From Hyposmocoma kahamanoa (taxonomy: Eukaryota > Arthropoda > Insecta > Lepidoptera > Cosmopterigidae), in assembly GCF_003589595.1 (NCBI RefSeq), contig NW_020653945.1:3720026-3784025 (forward strand): a stretch of DNA of 64,000 nucleotides, written 5' to 3'. The position numbers and the translations under genes were made by a program. Position 1 is the stretch's first letter. Each line of letters begins with the position of its first letter. The notes beneath the pieces were generated by a model that was not told where the DNA came from, ran no database searches, and was given only the letters and a program-made list of their open reading frames with translations. Below are positions 1 to 11,004 of the stretch, piece after piece.

Positions 1-164
1 CGAAAAGTAAAAAGAAATCATGGCATGATAGAAACCTGTAATTAGTGATAATTATTTAGTGGATAACCACGAAAGCCTTAAAATATATAAAACCTAAAAG
101 TTTATTTCTGGTAAATTTCTTTTTTTTTTTCATCTTACGTGCTCGTGAAATTTAGGTACGTAAA

Positions 165-222
165 AGTTGTCAACTAATGTCTCAGGATGACGGGCACAGT
201 ATCAATGTCCCTCAGATGGCAG
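165..222 (-). repeat. SINE B fragment
   Basis: This short stretch matches the middle of repeat family B in reverse orientation (acttgtcaacttatgtctcag, then a gtgacgggc-like core, then cctcagat). The rest of the element is missing, so it is an old fragment. Family B is defined by the better copies at 8429, 36921, 51078 and 52990. Confidence 0.6.
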
Positions 223-285
223 ATCCAAGACTAATTCGTCACGGTAGGTATTATAAAATAATCTCAGTACAGAGTACTAAAAAAA

Positions 286-1095
286 CCGACCTCAAAAGTA
301 CGTGGAATTACATCTATTTGCTAAGTTTTTTTTATCGGTTACCGAAAAGTGCGCAAACCCGGATTCATCCCCTAGTTCGTCACTATACGGAACTTGACAC
401 AGGAGATAATAAAAATCGATTCTCACTGCTCAAGGTATATTGAGAGAGAAAAACGCCTTGAATTAGAAAATAGCAAAATAATTGTTCCTTATAATACAAT
501 TTAGGCGCTATTTATAAAAATGAATCTTCATGCGTGAACAGCCTCTCTGAGAGGTGGATGATTTTCTTCAAAATGAAATGGGACCACTATGGAGGTACCC
601 TCTTTCCAACAAAAAAAGACTCATGAAAATCGGTTCACAAATACCGGAGTTATCGCGTAACATACATACAAAAAAAAAACATATACAGTCGAATTGAGAA
701 CCTCCTCCTTTTTTTTGAAGTCAGTTAAAAAAACATTCATTCTGTCAGCCTTAACCGTGACACCTGTAAAGGGCCCGAAACATTGGTTTGTGAAAAACGT
801 AAAAAAAACAAATATAAACGATTTAGATCCAAAATAACTTTTTTATAAAAAAAACCCGACCTCAAAAGTTCGTGGAATTACATCTATTTACCAAGTTTTA
901 TTGAAATCGGTTACTGGAAAGTACGCGAAACCGGATTCAACCCCTAGTTTGCCAGAATATTTTCTTCAATTTTAAATGGGACCGATATTGAGGTACCCTC
1001 TTTCCAACAAAAAAGTAATCATCAAAATCGGTTCACAAATCTGTTATCGCGTTACATACATACAAAAATAGCCTCATCCTTTTTTGAAGTCAGTT
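286..1095 (+). repeat. Two tandem-oriented copies of repeat family F with a family D fragment between them
   Basis: Two copies share the same ordered landmarks: a block beginning ccgacctcaaaag, then tgggacc, then ggtaccctctttccaacaaa, then cggttcacaaat, and an end of the type cctccttttttgaagtcagtt. Copy one covers about 286-727 and carries roughly 150 bases of unrelated sequence inside it. Copy two covers about 852-1095. Between them, 746-845 matches repeat family D (ctgtaaagggcccgaaac). Other family F copies lie at 32675, 40105, 42480 and 61010. No transposase or tRNA head is visible, so the class is unknown. Confidence 0.6.
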
Positions 1096-1974
1096 TAGTT
1101 TCAGTTTCTATACGAAAATCTTCCTTAGCCCGCCATTTTTGCTTAGTGCGAATAAGATGCTTTCTAAACACACACGTAACCTCTGATGATGATAAGGCAA
1201 TTTTAGCAACTACATTAGGCATATCAATTCAAATTGTGCGATGCCGTGTACTATAGCCTTTATGCGAATAAAAAAGCTCTGAAAACTTAATTATATCATC
1301 TCCACTTCACATTTCTTAACTGACATTAACATGAAACCTTTTTGAAGCATCTATGAGTAACATTATAAAATAGATAAAAACTATCTAAACGTATCTAGCA
1401 AAAAGTACAGCCTGCCTGATCCACTTGGCCTGTACAATGCATAATATGGCTCAATGCGAGAGCACCGTTATCCCGACCATCATACATGCCACGATCGACA
1501 GTGTAATTTTGTTTAAATTAGAACATGAGTAACTGCATTATGTAAAGCAGCTCGTACGTGTAAAACGACTTATGTATTTGTTCACCCTCGATTATAAAAA
1601 TCGCGAATATTTCTTTCATTAAACATTCTTTCATGTATTCCCTCTATACATTTGCACCGTTATTCCACCATTTTCATTTCTCTGCTTTGAAGCACAAAGG
1701 GCATCTGAATGGTTTTATCAATAACATGCCAATTGGAGAGCGTAAACAATTCAATAGATTCCCATTGACTGTAACTTTTAAAAAACCGCAAGCTGGTAAA
1801 AATCCAGGTAAAGGGAAAGAATAACAGTTGTTATCTCATTCCGAGAAAACAGAATATTATGTTGTACACATTTTACAAAAGTACAATACTAAAAAAGTAT
1901 AAAGATTTACAAGACATATATACACGAGTACATTCTAACTTTTTAAACTATGTAACAGTAGTAGTAATAGTAAA
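1096..1974. other. Non-coding, nothing recognised
   Basis: The sequence is AT-rich. The short open frames are no longer than expected by chance, and there is no match to the repeat families seen elsewhere in the window. A 63-codon frame at 1633-1824 has no recognisable motif. Confidence 0.5.
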
Positions 1975-2215
1975 AGAAAATTATTTCTGAAAAAATGGCG
2001 GGATCTTTTATAAGGGACCTTGTAGATTTTAGTAAAGCTTTCGATTAATGTACTAAAGTAGTTTTAAAGAATAAACTACGCAACAGCGGTAATAGTATAC
2101 TGAAAATGATTGCTGAGAAAATAGCGAGATCTCTAATAAGGCGCCTTGTAGATTTTACTAAAGCTTTCGATTAATCTGCTAACGTATTTTATAAATCTGC
2201 TGTTGAGTAATGGTT
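1975..2215 (+). pseudogene. Decayed reverse-transcriptase fragment, internally duplicated
   Basis: Two imperfect tandem units, at about 1975-2065 and 2085-2190, each encode a peptide close to DFSKAFD, which is the first catalytic-aspartate block of non-LTR reverse transcriptases. Between them the frame reads VLKNKLRNSG, a typical continuation of that block in CR1-like elements. A TAA follows each KAFD in frame, so the piece is dead. The duplication of one RT block rather than a whole element is unusual. Confidence 0.6.
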
Positions 2216-2479
2216 AATGTTAACTAAATATGCATTTATGTGGTCGGAAAACAAACGATTATTACATTATTTTTTGGTGTGTGGAGATGAGAATCTATAT
2301 TGTCTTCTTCTATGTGGATGGACTTTCTGACAATTTGACATGTGTTTAAAGTTACTGCATTTTATAGAGGGTTTCTTTAAGATGTAACAACTTGAGGTTA
2401 TGGAAAAAAATATTTGGGATAACGCCTGTTGTGGAAGGCAATAGGACCAACGTATACTTTTTCTTGACGAAAATAGGTT

Positions 2480-2695
2480 GGGTGCACGAAAAGAGCCTTC
2501 GCGCACAACGTACCATTACTTTCCTGTACGTCTGGCGAACGCAGGATAACAATCGGCCGAATATCTTACGCCGATTAACAAATCCTCTCACCACGATGAC
2601 AAGCATTACAGCGTTATACCATCGATACGACAAGAAGAAAAACGAATTATGTGAACTCTATGTTACCGATATAAAAGCAAAAGAGGTACAATGAC
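2480..2695 (+). repeat. Repeat family G, copy 1
   Basis: This region is similar to 6110-6305 in the same orientation. Shared words include cgattaacaaatcctctcac, gatgacaagcattacag and cgatacgacaagaagaaaaa. Copy 1 is open on the plus strand for 100 codons (2392-2694), but copy 2 is not, so coding is not supported. The parent element is unknown. Confidence 0.5.
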
Positions 2696-3340
2696 AGTAC
2701 AAAGGTCAGTTGATCTTAAAGAACCATTTTCTCATGAACAATTTGTCAACTGTAACTCCGGCAAGTCTTCTAGCCCATCAATCTGCTCATGGACACTTTG
2801 TTAACTTGATTGCGGTTCTGTTCACGTGTGACAAACGCCTCTCGCACGGCATTGTCTGCTGATGAATCGGAACCATTCATTAATACCAACCATGAGCACA
2901 CATTCTCCCAACCATTCTACTTTGAACCCTTTGTCCAACACACTCGCTTCGATATCTAAAGGCGAAGTCAACATGCGACGAGTTCAAAGATATTGGTGAA
3001 AAGGCATACAATGGATGTCGAAACCCCAGACATGCATAGACGTAAGAGAAGCCGACAGACACGTCGGTAAACGAGGCATCATTAATAAAACTCAGATTGA
3101 AGCTTTTTCTTCTAAGAAACGACAGGACATTTTTTTTAATTGCGAAAATAAGCTATACCTGGTCCATGGAACAATTTAAATAGGTGTAATATATTTGACT
3201 ACATGAATATTAAGGTAAAATTAACGTGAAAATGTACAGAGGAGTTTTGTGCGACTTTGTAAAAATCTTTTATACTTTCATATTATTTGAAATCTGAATA
3301 GTTAAAAACCGGTTAAATAATTTATTCTTCTTCTTAGAGT
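2696..3340. other. Non-coding, nothing firm
   Basis: No exon, RNA gene or known repeat could be supported. The stretch 2880-3070 is somewhat richer in G+C and has open frames on the minus strand, but no motif was recognised. Confidence 0.4.
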
Positions 3341-3346
3341 GTCTCT

Positions 3347-3590
3347 TCAATCCTGAAGGTTGGCCGTCAGCTTCCTGTATTTGTCTCTATCAGCAGCGAA
3401 CCGGAACAATTGCTCGACGGAGGCAATGCCGCCCCACTCCCGGATGTTCCGTAGCCACGATTTCTTTCTTCGCCCAGCGCGTCTCTTTCCCTGCAGTTTG
3501 CCCATCATTATTAGCTGCAGAAACGTGTATCTATCTTTCCTGATCACGTGACTAAGATACTCTACTTGCGTCTTTTGATGATGGTATCAT
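3347..3590 (-). pseudogene. 3' end of a non-LTR retrotransposon ORF2
   Basis: Read on the minus strand, the frame runs KTQVEYLSHVIRKDRY, then GKRRAGRRKKSWLRNIREW, and ends RKLTANLQD followed by a stop. This is the well-conserved extreme C-terminus of a family of insect endonuclease/reverse transcriptases found downstream of the RT domain. About 80 codons survive without a stop. No RT domain is present, so it is a 5'-truncated copy, as target-primed reverse transcription commonly leaves. Confidence 0.85.
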
Positions 3591-3662
3591 TTTCCGGGAC
3601 ATATGAACGCGCTGAGGCACTTAATATAATACAAATAATTTATAACAATATAATAATATTGG

Positions 3663-3912
3663 TCAGCACATTAAAGTCCCACAGCTGGGAGCAGGTCTCC
3701 TCTCACAATGAGAGGGCTTGAGTTGTAGTTCCCACGCGGTCCCAATGCGGATTGGCAACTTCACACACATCACTAAATTGTTTTGCGGATGTGGGTAGGT
3801 TTACTCACGACATTTTCCTCACCGAAAATATCATGGTAAGTTTAAAGTTAAATTTCGAACCCACGACCTGCTTGAGAGGCGGTAGGTCGAACCATTAGAC
3901 AGCCACAGGTTT
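3663..3912 (-). repeat. SINE-like element (family C)
   Basis: The element begins with a motif around cagctgggagcaggtctcct and ctcacaatgagagggcttg, which is common in lepidopteran SINEs. It ends, on this strand, in a block whose reverse complement holds a B-box-like GGTCGTGGGTTCGAAATTT-type sequence. That places a tRNA-like head at the right end and the element on the minus strand. Only one copy is visible here. Confidence 0.5.
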
Positions 3913-3929
3913 TTTATAATCATCATCAT

Positions 3930-4190
3930 CATCAAACTTAAGAGTTATACTCTTGTTGGTAGAGCATCTTCCAGTCATCTCTTACAAGCCAGCTCCTTGA
4001 CCTCCTTATACGACGACACGGGCCTTTTCCTTTATTTGGTCTCTGTAACTGCGCCTAGGGCGACCTCTACCCCTCTTTCCTTCGATCTTTTCCTCCAAAA
4101 TGGTCTTAAAGAAGTTCCCGTGTCGTATCAAACGTCCAATCATTTTCCCGCGTCTATACTCTACAAGTATACTGTCTACTCTAATATTTT
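3930..4190 (-). pseudogene. Non-LTR retrotransposon ORF2 remnant
   Basis: The minus strand encodes a stretch resembling FKTILEEKIEGKRG, which is typical of the linker near the end of insect LINE ORF2, followed by frame breaks. It lies just outside another LINE C-terminus at 3347-3590 on the same strand, but the two are separated by SINE family C. They may be two pieces of one insertion or independent. Confidence 0.5.
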
Positions 4191-4614
4191 ATGTTAAGAA
4201 CATTTTTATTATATCAAATAATTAAGATATCGAAAATATTTCAATAATGAGTTTTTCTGTTTTCGCGATTACTGCAGATGGGAACTGAAACTTTTTTTCG
4301 GTTCCAAATTTAGCCGTGACATTGGTGTGTTTGAAAAATATGCTATTTAGACCAAAAAGTATGTATGCAATAAATGTACGCCTTAATTTTGGAAGGTTCG
4401 TTCCCACAATTAAGACTTCAAAAACATCTAGAAATAAAATAATTATTAATGATTGTTTTTCTTTGGTAATTAAGTACAGTTGTTTATATGCGTTGTCGTA
4501 AACATTTTAACAACATTCTGTTGATGAACTACACGTCGGGTAATTAAAAGTTTTATACGAGGACAGCCCGTAAATTATGTAAGAACTTTAAAAAGAAAAA
4601 ATACATATTATATT

Positions 4615-4663
4615 CAAATCTTGGATATAAAACTAAGTCACTTTGTTTTATATCCAAGATTTG
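4615..4663. repeat. Perfect 19-bp inverted repeat (hairpin)
   Basis: The arm caaatcttggatataaaac at 4615-4633 is followed by an 11-base loop and its exact reverse complement at 4645-4663. The stem does not extend beyond 19 bp, which is short for an animal microRNA precursor. It could be a small foldback element or chance in AT-rich DNA. Confidence 0.8.
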
Positions 4664-4872
4664 GATCTTTCTTTTAACAAATGCCACCGACTAATTGGAA
4701 ATTGACTTAGAAAGATTTAGCCTCCAATTTAAAGCCTTTGATTTTTAATCACTCTCGGTTACATAACATTAACATAAGTAATTAAGTTTAATTAAGACTA
4801 AGACGCCATTACAAGGCCACTGACATCTGAAATCCGAATTAAGGACTCCAGTGACAGTAATAAAATCGCCGT

Positions 4873-4972
4873 AAAAATCTGGTACCTGGCAGAGAGAGAA
4901 AAAGTTTCATAGATTTCTCACAGATGGCGTTACGGCAAAAAAGTCGTTTGCTTTCTGATGCAAAAGATTTTC
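4873..4972 (+). repeat. Family E fragment (central part)
   Basis: The words catagatttctcacagatggcg and aaaaagtcgtttg match the region upstream of the tRNA-like module in family E copies at 40820 and 46843. The tRNA-like part itself is absent. The remaining bases up to 5456 show no recognised feature. Confidence 0.5.
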
Positions 4973-5456
4973 TGTATCTAAATTTAGTCAATTTAACACT
5001 TTATTTTCTCTGTTTAATATAAAATACATTTCCACTAGTCAACAAATATTGATATAAAGTGACCACTCAGCACTATGATCCGAGCGCGTGGGTATAATAT
5101 AAATGATGTAAGCATTTTGCGCCACATTCAGCGTGAGTAATGCGGTTCAATGTGGTCCTAATGAACCGGCCACGGTTACAAATGCAACTAGACTCCGGTT
5201 GGGTGGTAATGAGGACACAGGATGTGGAGGATTTGAATGGAAAAGTATTATTTTTATCGTATGGATGGCATACACTATAATGCTTGCCATCGGAAATTCG
5301 CAGGAAGCAGATTCGTGTAACAACGTCCTTTTCGCTCTTACGGTCATGGAGATAAAGCATTTTCTGACCGGCTTAATGTGATTCTACGTTAATAAGTGTG
5401 GTGAGTCCCCAAAGAAGGAAAGACATAAAAAAATTTTAAATTCTTCAGGAAACATA

Positions 5457-5708
5457 GCATCGCCTTTCTCAAACTCGAATCTTATAAAGAGTTATTATTC
5501 AGGAGCTGGCAAACCTTTCTATTTATTTCAAAATTCTTATCAAGGGTGTTAACTTGGATGCATTACTTTAAGTATAGGTAAAAGCATTCTGCGAATATGA
5601 AGGAAATATGAGGTGAAATCAGCCTGGAAAATTTGTATATATAATCCATTTGTTGCATTTCAGTGACTGTGCTTTAAGATACGAGTTTGAGAAAGTAAGG
5701 CGACGAAG
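5457..5708. mobile_element. MITE family H, copy 1
   Basis: A segment of about 250 bp has terminal inverted repeats. The left end reads cgcctttctcaaactcgaat and the right end is the complement of a similar sequence, finishing gagtttgagaaagtaaggcg. A second copy lies at 52379-52627 within an intron of the ODAD3-like gene. There is no transposase, so it is non-autonomous. A target duplication could not be defined with confidence, so the superfamily is open. Confidence 0.7.
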
Positions 5709-6109
5709 AGTGAATTCCAGTCCATTGCCGTACACATCAGGAGAAGTGAGATGAATAGTGCAAATGGGTGATAAGTCAATGCCGTAACGATGAAACATTC
5801 CGCACTTTCTGGTAGTCCGAAGGAGGAATGGTGAGGTACTCGGTAGGTGGAACTGACTTGTCAAGTTCCTGCTCACACTGTCCAAAATGTATCAAATAGA
5901 AACTCCACAAGCAGGTCATTTTTGTTTGTAATATAGTTACCGCAGAAAAATGGCCTGCTTATAGGATTAGATTTAGAAGCTTCAACTTCACAAGAAAGTT
6001 GTTGCCAATTCGTTTTTTTGCTTTTCGCTCCACCGAGTCTAAAGCAAAGATTTGACAAATAGAAAATTTGAATACTTTAGGGCTGGACGAACCAAAATGA
6101 TTTTAATAC

Positions 6110-6305
6110 CATTACGTGTACGAAAGGAGCCTCCTCTCCTTTCCCGTACGTCTTTCGCACCCTGAGCAACATCGTCGAGTACCTTCTCGATTCGGTCGAT
6201 TGGCAAATCCTTTCATCCCGATGGCAAGCATTACAGTACATGCCATCACTACGATAAGAAGAAAAATGTCCAAAATCACATTATAAATCCTAGAAGCCTA
6301 AGATC
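6110..6305 (+). repeat. Repeat family G, copy 2
   Basis: This is similar to 2480-2695 over about 200 bases (ttggcaaatcctttcatccc, gatggcaagcattacag, acgataagaagaaaaa). It is interrupted by stops in the frame that is open in copy 1, so it is annotated as a repeat only. Confidence 0.5.
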
Positions 6306-7295
6306 TTAAGGACAATGATGTGGTTGATAAACAGCGCTGTCTGCGACAACAACGAATCCAGGCAGCACAAGACACCTCATTTTGCCCTCTGGCAAGTCTG
6401 GCATACCGTTTATTGAGCATAATATGTTATTTATGTCCAAAAAATTGCCATTGTCACAATAAAGAATTTTTATATTTGTATTTGAGAAGAAGAATCTATA
6501 AAACAGCAGGGTTTTGTTCCACTCACAGGTACTTTAAAACAGTTTCTCCGGACACTATCTGGTCTTTTTGTCAAGTCTATCTGGATATAAACTAGGAATA
6601 TGTGCTATAAACAAATAAATAATACAATCCTTATCAAGTCCGCACGCTACACCCTCAATTTATCGGCCGGCAGGATACCAGTGACAAATCGGTATGGAGA
6701 GAACGTAACATAAACTATCCCTCGATAGCTCCCGTGGAGAACACGACAGCGCGATTAAAGTTACACCGTTGGTGGGATATAGAATACGCCCTTATAGGAA
6801 AATAGTAACATGATAACATCTGACAAATTTTTAAAGTCAAAATAAAATAATCATTTATTCAATAGGTTCCATAGGTACTAGAACCTACTACTTACGTCGT
6901 GTTTCCATACATGTTTATCTAACACGTAAAATTCAAATATATTAATGACTTTTCGATTAAAAGACTTTCAATGTAAGTTTTAAACTTAGGAAATATACAA
7001 TCTTAATATATGCTCCGGCATCTTATTATAAAAATGTATGAGCACCACAATCGTTTACTTTAGTTCCACGAAATCGTGGTACAATGAGTTTGGACTTAAC
7101 TTTAAGGTTAAGGAAGAAAAGAGCGCTGTGTTTTTGTTTATGCTTTGTCCGCGATCTTCTTCCAAAACTGCTAAATAGACGAATCTTTCAAAAAAAGATT
7201 GGTTATGGATTTTGTTATAAAATTATTTTTGAGCCTGTACAATGAGTTTATAGTTGATATGATCACTTGAGACGCTGCATAATTTGCCATAGACA
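6306..7295. other. Non-coding, nothing recognised
   Basis: AT-rich sequence with only chance-length open frames. No splice-flanked coding segment or repeat from the other families was found. Confidence 0.45.
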
Positions 7296-7523
7296 CATTG
7301 ACTTACAATTATATGGACGTCGGGTCCGCGCTAAAAAGTGTCCGCACTTGTAAGGCGCTAAAATCGTATACAGAGCGCGACACTCCGCTTTAGTCTTCAT
7401 TTGTTCTACGGACAGCGCGATACTGCGATGACATAACAATTTAAATTTCGAATAGGTTGACTTGGGACATTTTTTTCGTGGTTTTTGTATTAGACCCGTC
7501 GTCCATTTATTTGTAAGTCAATG
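7296..7523. mobile_element. hAT-type MITE, copy 1 (internally deleted)
   Basis: The element begins cattgacttacaattatatg and ends catttatttgtaagtcaatg, giving terminal inverted repeats of about 30 bp. It is flanked by an exact 8-bp duplication, catagaca, at 7288-7295 and 7524-7531. An 8-bp duplication and CA...TG ends are characteristic of the hAT superfamily. At 228 bp it lacks about 58 bases present in the 286-bp copy at 43739. It has no coding capacity. Confidence 0.9.
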
Positions 7524-7531
7524 CATAGACA

Positions 7532-8428
7532 TATTTTACACTGTAAAAAAAAATTATACAAGAGATATACAGCTAACATTGCAGTAAAAAAGCATCCTCT
7601 CATACTTGTTTACTCATTTTACGATTCACGCAACTGTCATAAAAAAGCAGAAATTAAGTAATTAAGTTTTTCTGTTACAATCTTTTATTTTAGTAATTGT
7701 CGACAGCAATAAATGTTTTTCTTACTTGTCAAGCACTCAATTTCCATATTGTAGGTATTTGTCATACATTCATTTCGATTTAACAAGTTAAATTACAATA
7801 TTTAGTATTCAACACGACTCGTCTTCCACATAGTACATTTCACACGCAAAACCATTCTCAAGTGTGGTTCCAGCGGCAAAATTAATACCTATAAGAGTAA
7901 AATCTCTCACCGAAGCCCATAATTTACAGAAATCGGCATCTCTAAAGATTACTCCACATTCAAAACGTAATTTCAGTCTTCCTTAATTCAATTAAAAACC
8001 CGTTGAAATGTCAAACCAATTTCGTGGCTCGACGTATGAATGCTCTCGGCTGTCCTGCCTGTCCGACAACTCTAACTTATAGTGCTCTCTATCCGCCTAG
8101 TCCCAAACATTGCATACTATTTATATATATAATGCGGGCCTTTGTGAGCTACAGGTTAAACACCGAGTTACATGGCCTGAGTTATACGCGTTATACCCAT
8201 AATAGAGGTTTAATGGTCTCAAATCGATGCATAAACAGATCTGAATAGGACGATTAATCAGTGTTAAGCAATGCGGATAGGATGGGCAAATATTTAGATC
8301 GGTTGGATTATATGCTGTTTTATATGGTCCTTCGAGCCGGATTAATGAAGTTCGGTGCTAATTAATTTCATATTATAATCGGATATAACGTCGGATACAG
8401 GAATAATATGACAAGTATCTTTTTTGAT
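7532..8428. other. Non-coding, nothing recognised
   Basis: No coding exon, RNA gene or known repeat could be supported. An 81-codon frame at 8003-8248 shows no motif or splice context. Confidence 0.45.
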
Positions 8429-8724
8429 CATACCAAGTGACGGGACGAAACAGTCGTGCGCCTAGTGGTAAGCGACACGCCTATCCGTGACAGTTGCAGT
8501 ACTTTTTAAAACACAACTATCTGAGAGGAGCCACTGTGTCCGTCACCCTGAGACATAAATTGACAAGTCCCATGGGGCTGTCATTTCACCAGCGCCCTTA
8601 CCCCGCAAAACCGGAACACAGTAATGCTTACATTATTGCTTGACGACAAAAATAGTTAAGATGGCAGTACTTCCCTGGACAAATTCTTTCACAAACAAAA
8701 CACGAACAAGAAGCTCTACTGCTA
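8429..8724 (+). mobile_element. SINE-like repeat B, near full length
   Basis: This copy runs from taccaagtgacgggacgaaa, through cctgagacataaattgacaa and ccggaacacagtaatgc, to aagctctactgctac. The whole path is shared with 36921-37205, so the family is at least about 280 bp. Ten or more copies in both orientations occur in the window. No clear A/B box pair was found, so the SINE label rests on copy number, length and lack of coding capacity. Confidence 0.75.
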
Positions 8725-9212
8725 CTAAGTTACTAAGAAAGAAGTTTCAAAACTCATAACAAGCGTACTTCATCACACAAACATTAAGTATATTTAGCAC
8801 AAAAAATACCAAAACTCGTTTGTAAATAAAAGGAATGACACATGAATGCAGCCGACTGACGCGCTCAACAAATCCGTTGCGGCGCTTTTGAAGTCGCCAC
8901 TAACTGAACTCTATTAATTGATCGATTTAACTTTTACAGTTTAATTAACTTGTTATTAACTAGTTAAAGACTGTTCAGTACATGCGACGACGTCGGAGAC
9001 GTGTTATTTGTGTTTTACATCACATTTGTAGTTAAATGAGGTTCTTGAATGTATACTATACATTACATAAACCTATCTATAGATTTGGTTTATTTTCAAT
9101 CCTAGCATCAGTATATGTGACTTTTTAACTAAAACTAACACGAGATGTTACTAGTACCTTACATACTTTTAAATAGCAGTATTCGGGATATACGCGGCTT
9201 GAAAAAAACTTC

Positions 9213-9418
9213 TTTAATACACACTAATAGCCCCGCCCTAGGGAAACCCTGTATCGCGGGTGCCATAAACACACAAATAGGTAGACAACCACAAATTACA
9301 CCCAAATCCACGAGAGAAATAAACGTAGGCCCTACAAACATTTCTCCCGGCCCGGGAATCGAACCCGGGACCTCTGCGTGGCAGTCCAATATGGTATCTG
9401 CTCGGCCACGGAGGCAGT
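9213..9418 (-). mobile_element. SINE A (tRNA-derived), minus strand
   Basis: Read on the minus strand it has the SINE A order: a tRNA-like head beginning ctgcctccgtggcc, a B box ggttcgattcccggg, a body with ttgtggttgtct and a 3' end near cccgcgatacagggtttccc. The A box is diverged (the head has agcagatacc where other copies have acggttacc). The element was probably transcribed by RNA polymerase III and moved by a LINE in trans. The 3' tail is short here. Confidence 0.85.
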
Positions 9419-9744
9419 TCTATTTCTACTATCCTTACATATATTTGAAATTTCAGTTTTCAATAATAAAAATATTTCGATATTTGTATTCAACAATAAA
9501 ATAATATGTAAATGTTATATCTATCAAAACTGGCAATCCCGTTCACTGTAGGTACGTGCAATTAGAAAAATTCGTCGTGGTAAATAAAACATCGGGCTAT
9601 AGTTACAGAGGCAGTGATACCGTTACGTACTGTTAAAATTGAGAGTTAATTAAAACTTGTAAATGTGCAATTTTTGAGCTGAGAACGTTAGATGGGAAAA
9701 ATTATAAAAACAAAATGATTGACTGTTATTATTTTAGTTATAAT

Positions 9745-10416
9745 CATTGACTTACAATTATATGGACGTCGGGTCCGCGCTAAAAAGTGTCCGAACTTAT
9801 AGGGCGTTAAAATCGTATACAGAGCGTCATTCACGCTTTAGTCTTCGTTTGTTCGACTGACAGCGACGCAAGCAAAATTAGACAGTACTGCGATGACATT
9901 ACAATTTAAATTCAACGTTTTAGCTTTTTCATATTCCTTTACATGTCACTACGTTTAAATAGGTTGACTTGGGACATTTTTTCCGTGGTTTTTGTATTAG
10001 CTACACTAAACGGTCATTCGGCATGTTACGGGTGCAGTATAATAACGCATTTCGTACCATGTTGGGTTTGTCATGGCGTTGCAGCGCATCTGGTATGTTT
10101 GCCCTGAACAGGGTGGACGATTTTTACGCTTTAATGAGAAAACGAAAATGGTCTTTTACTGAGAGGCTAAAGAACTCGAAAAACTTATTGGTGCAAGTCA
10201 TTTTTTCGCGATGCTATTGTTGTTTTAGGCGTTTTTGTAATTATTATTATTTCACAGTTTTTAATCATAGTGTAATTTTAATCTAATTTTTTAATTTTTA
10301 TATTTTTAAATTTAATTATATGTAATTTTGTAAATTAATGAGATTTATGCCTAAATAAATAAATTTATTATTATTATTATTATTAGACCCGTCGTCCATT
10401 TATTTGTAAGTCAATG
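9745..10416. mobile_element. hAT-type MITE, copy 2, split by a LINE insertion
   Basis: The ends match the copies at 7296 and 43739, and the element is flanked by an exact 8-bp duplication, gttataat (9737-9744 and 10417-10424). The MITE sequence stops at about 10000 after tttttgtatta and resumes at about 10382 with agacccgtcgtcc. The intervening 380 bases are a 5'-truncated LINE. Without that insertion the element would be close to 286 bp. Confidence 0.92.
10001..10382 (+). mobile_element. 5'-truncated non-LTR retrotransposon inside the MITE
   Basis: The insert opens inside an ORF2 C-terminal reading frame (YTKRSFGMLRVQYNNAFR, then CSASGMFA, then LMRKR) typical of CR1/jockey-like elements. 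It ends in an untranslated tail with a perfect run of att/tta triplets. It is nested in the MITE at 9745-10416 and is therefore younger than it. The triplet tail resembles that of the full-length LINE at 54171-59471. Confidence 0.85.
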
Positions 10417-10449
10417 GTTATAATAAACATGTAGACACGGTTTAACTCC

Positions 10450-10740
10450 ACAGAATACATGCGTGTGCCCATGAGCTCCATCAACTCATTCCGCTCGCCC
10501 CCTTTTACAAATATCATCCCTTCTTGGTCGATATTCCCTTGAAACACGGGCAAATTTGCGCCGGTGGGCTAAATTATGACGTTTAGATTCGCGCTTATCG
10601 TCGCCAATAAGTCTCCTGGCTCTGCGTTCAATCGAATCAAGAGCCTCAAGTTGATACTTCGCTGAGCCGTCCCACAAGTGACTGCAATACTCTGCAATGC
10701 AAGATCGGACTTGTGATTTGTGCAAAGTTAAAGGCTGTCA
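10450..10740 (-). pseudogene. Non-LTR retrotransposon ORF2 C-terminal fragment (family K)
   Basis: The minus strand reads KSQVRSCIAEYCSHLWDGSA and then EALDSIERRARRLIGDDKRE. This is the conserved block following the RT domain in a common insect LINE family. The frame then breaks; the plus-strand words catgagctccatcaactcattccgc show it once continued as in the copy at 43010-43300. It is an inactive fragment. Confidence 0.85.
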
Positions 10741-11004
10741 AGGAGTGAAATATCTTTTCACCTCTCTAGCTCGGAAAGGTTTTCTTTCTCATTAGTTTTT
10801 GGAATCCGAACTTGACGATGGACTGTGTGGTGCACCTAACTTTTTATTTCGATGAAAAAAAACATAATGACAAGTTCCTCTGCGCGATTTGTCGTACGTT
10901 ATTTATGGAATATAAATCCATTGGTATATTTTATTCTTATTATTGTCGACATTAAATTGACAATGATGAATAATTTTGTTTATAAAAATTAATTTGTAAT
11001 AGTA

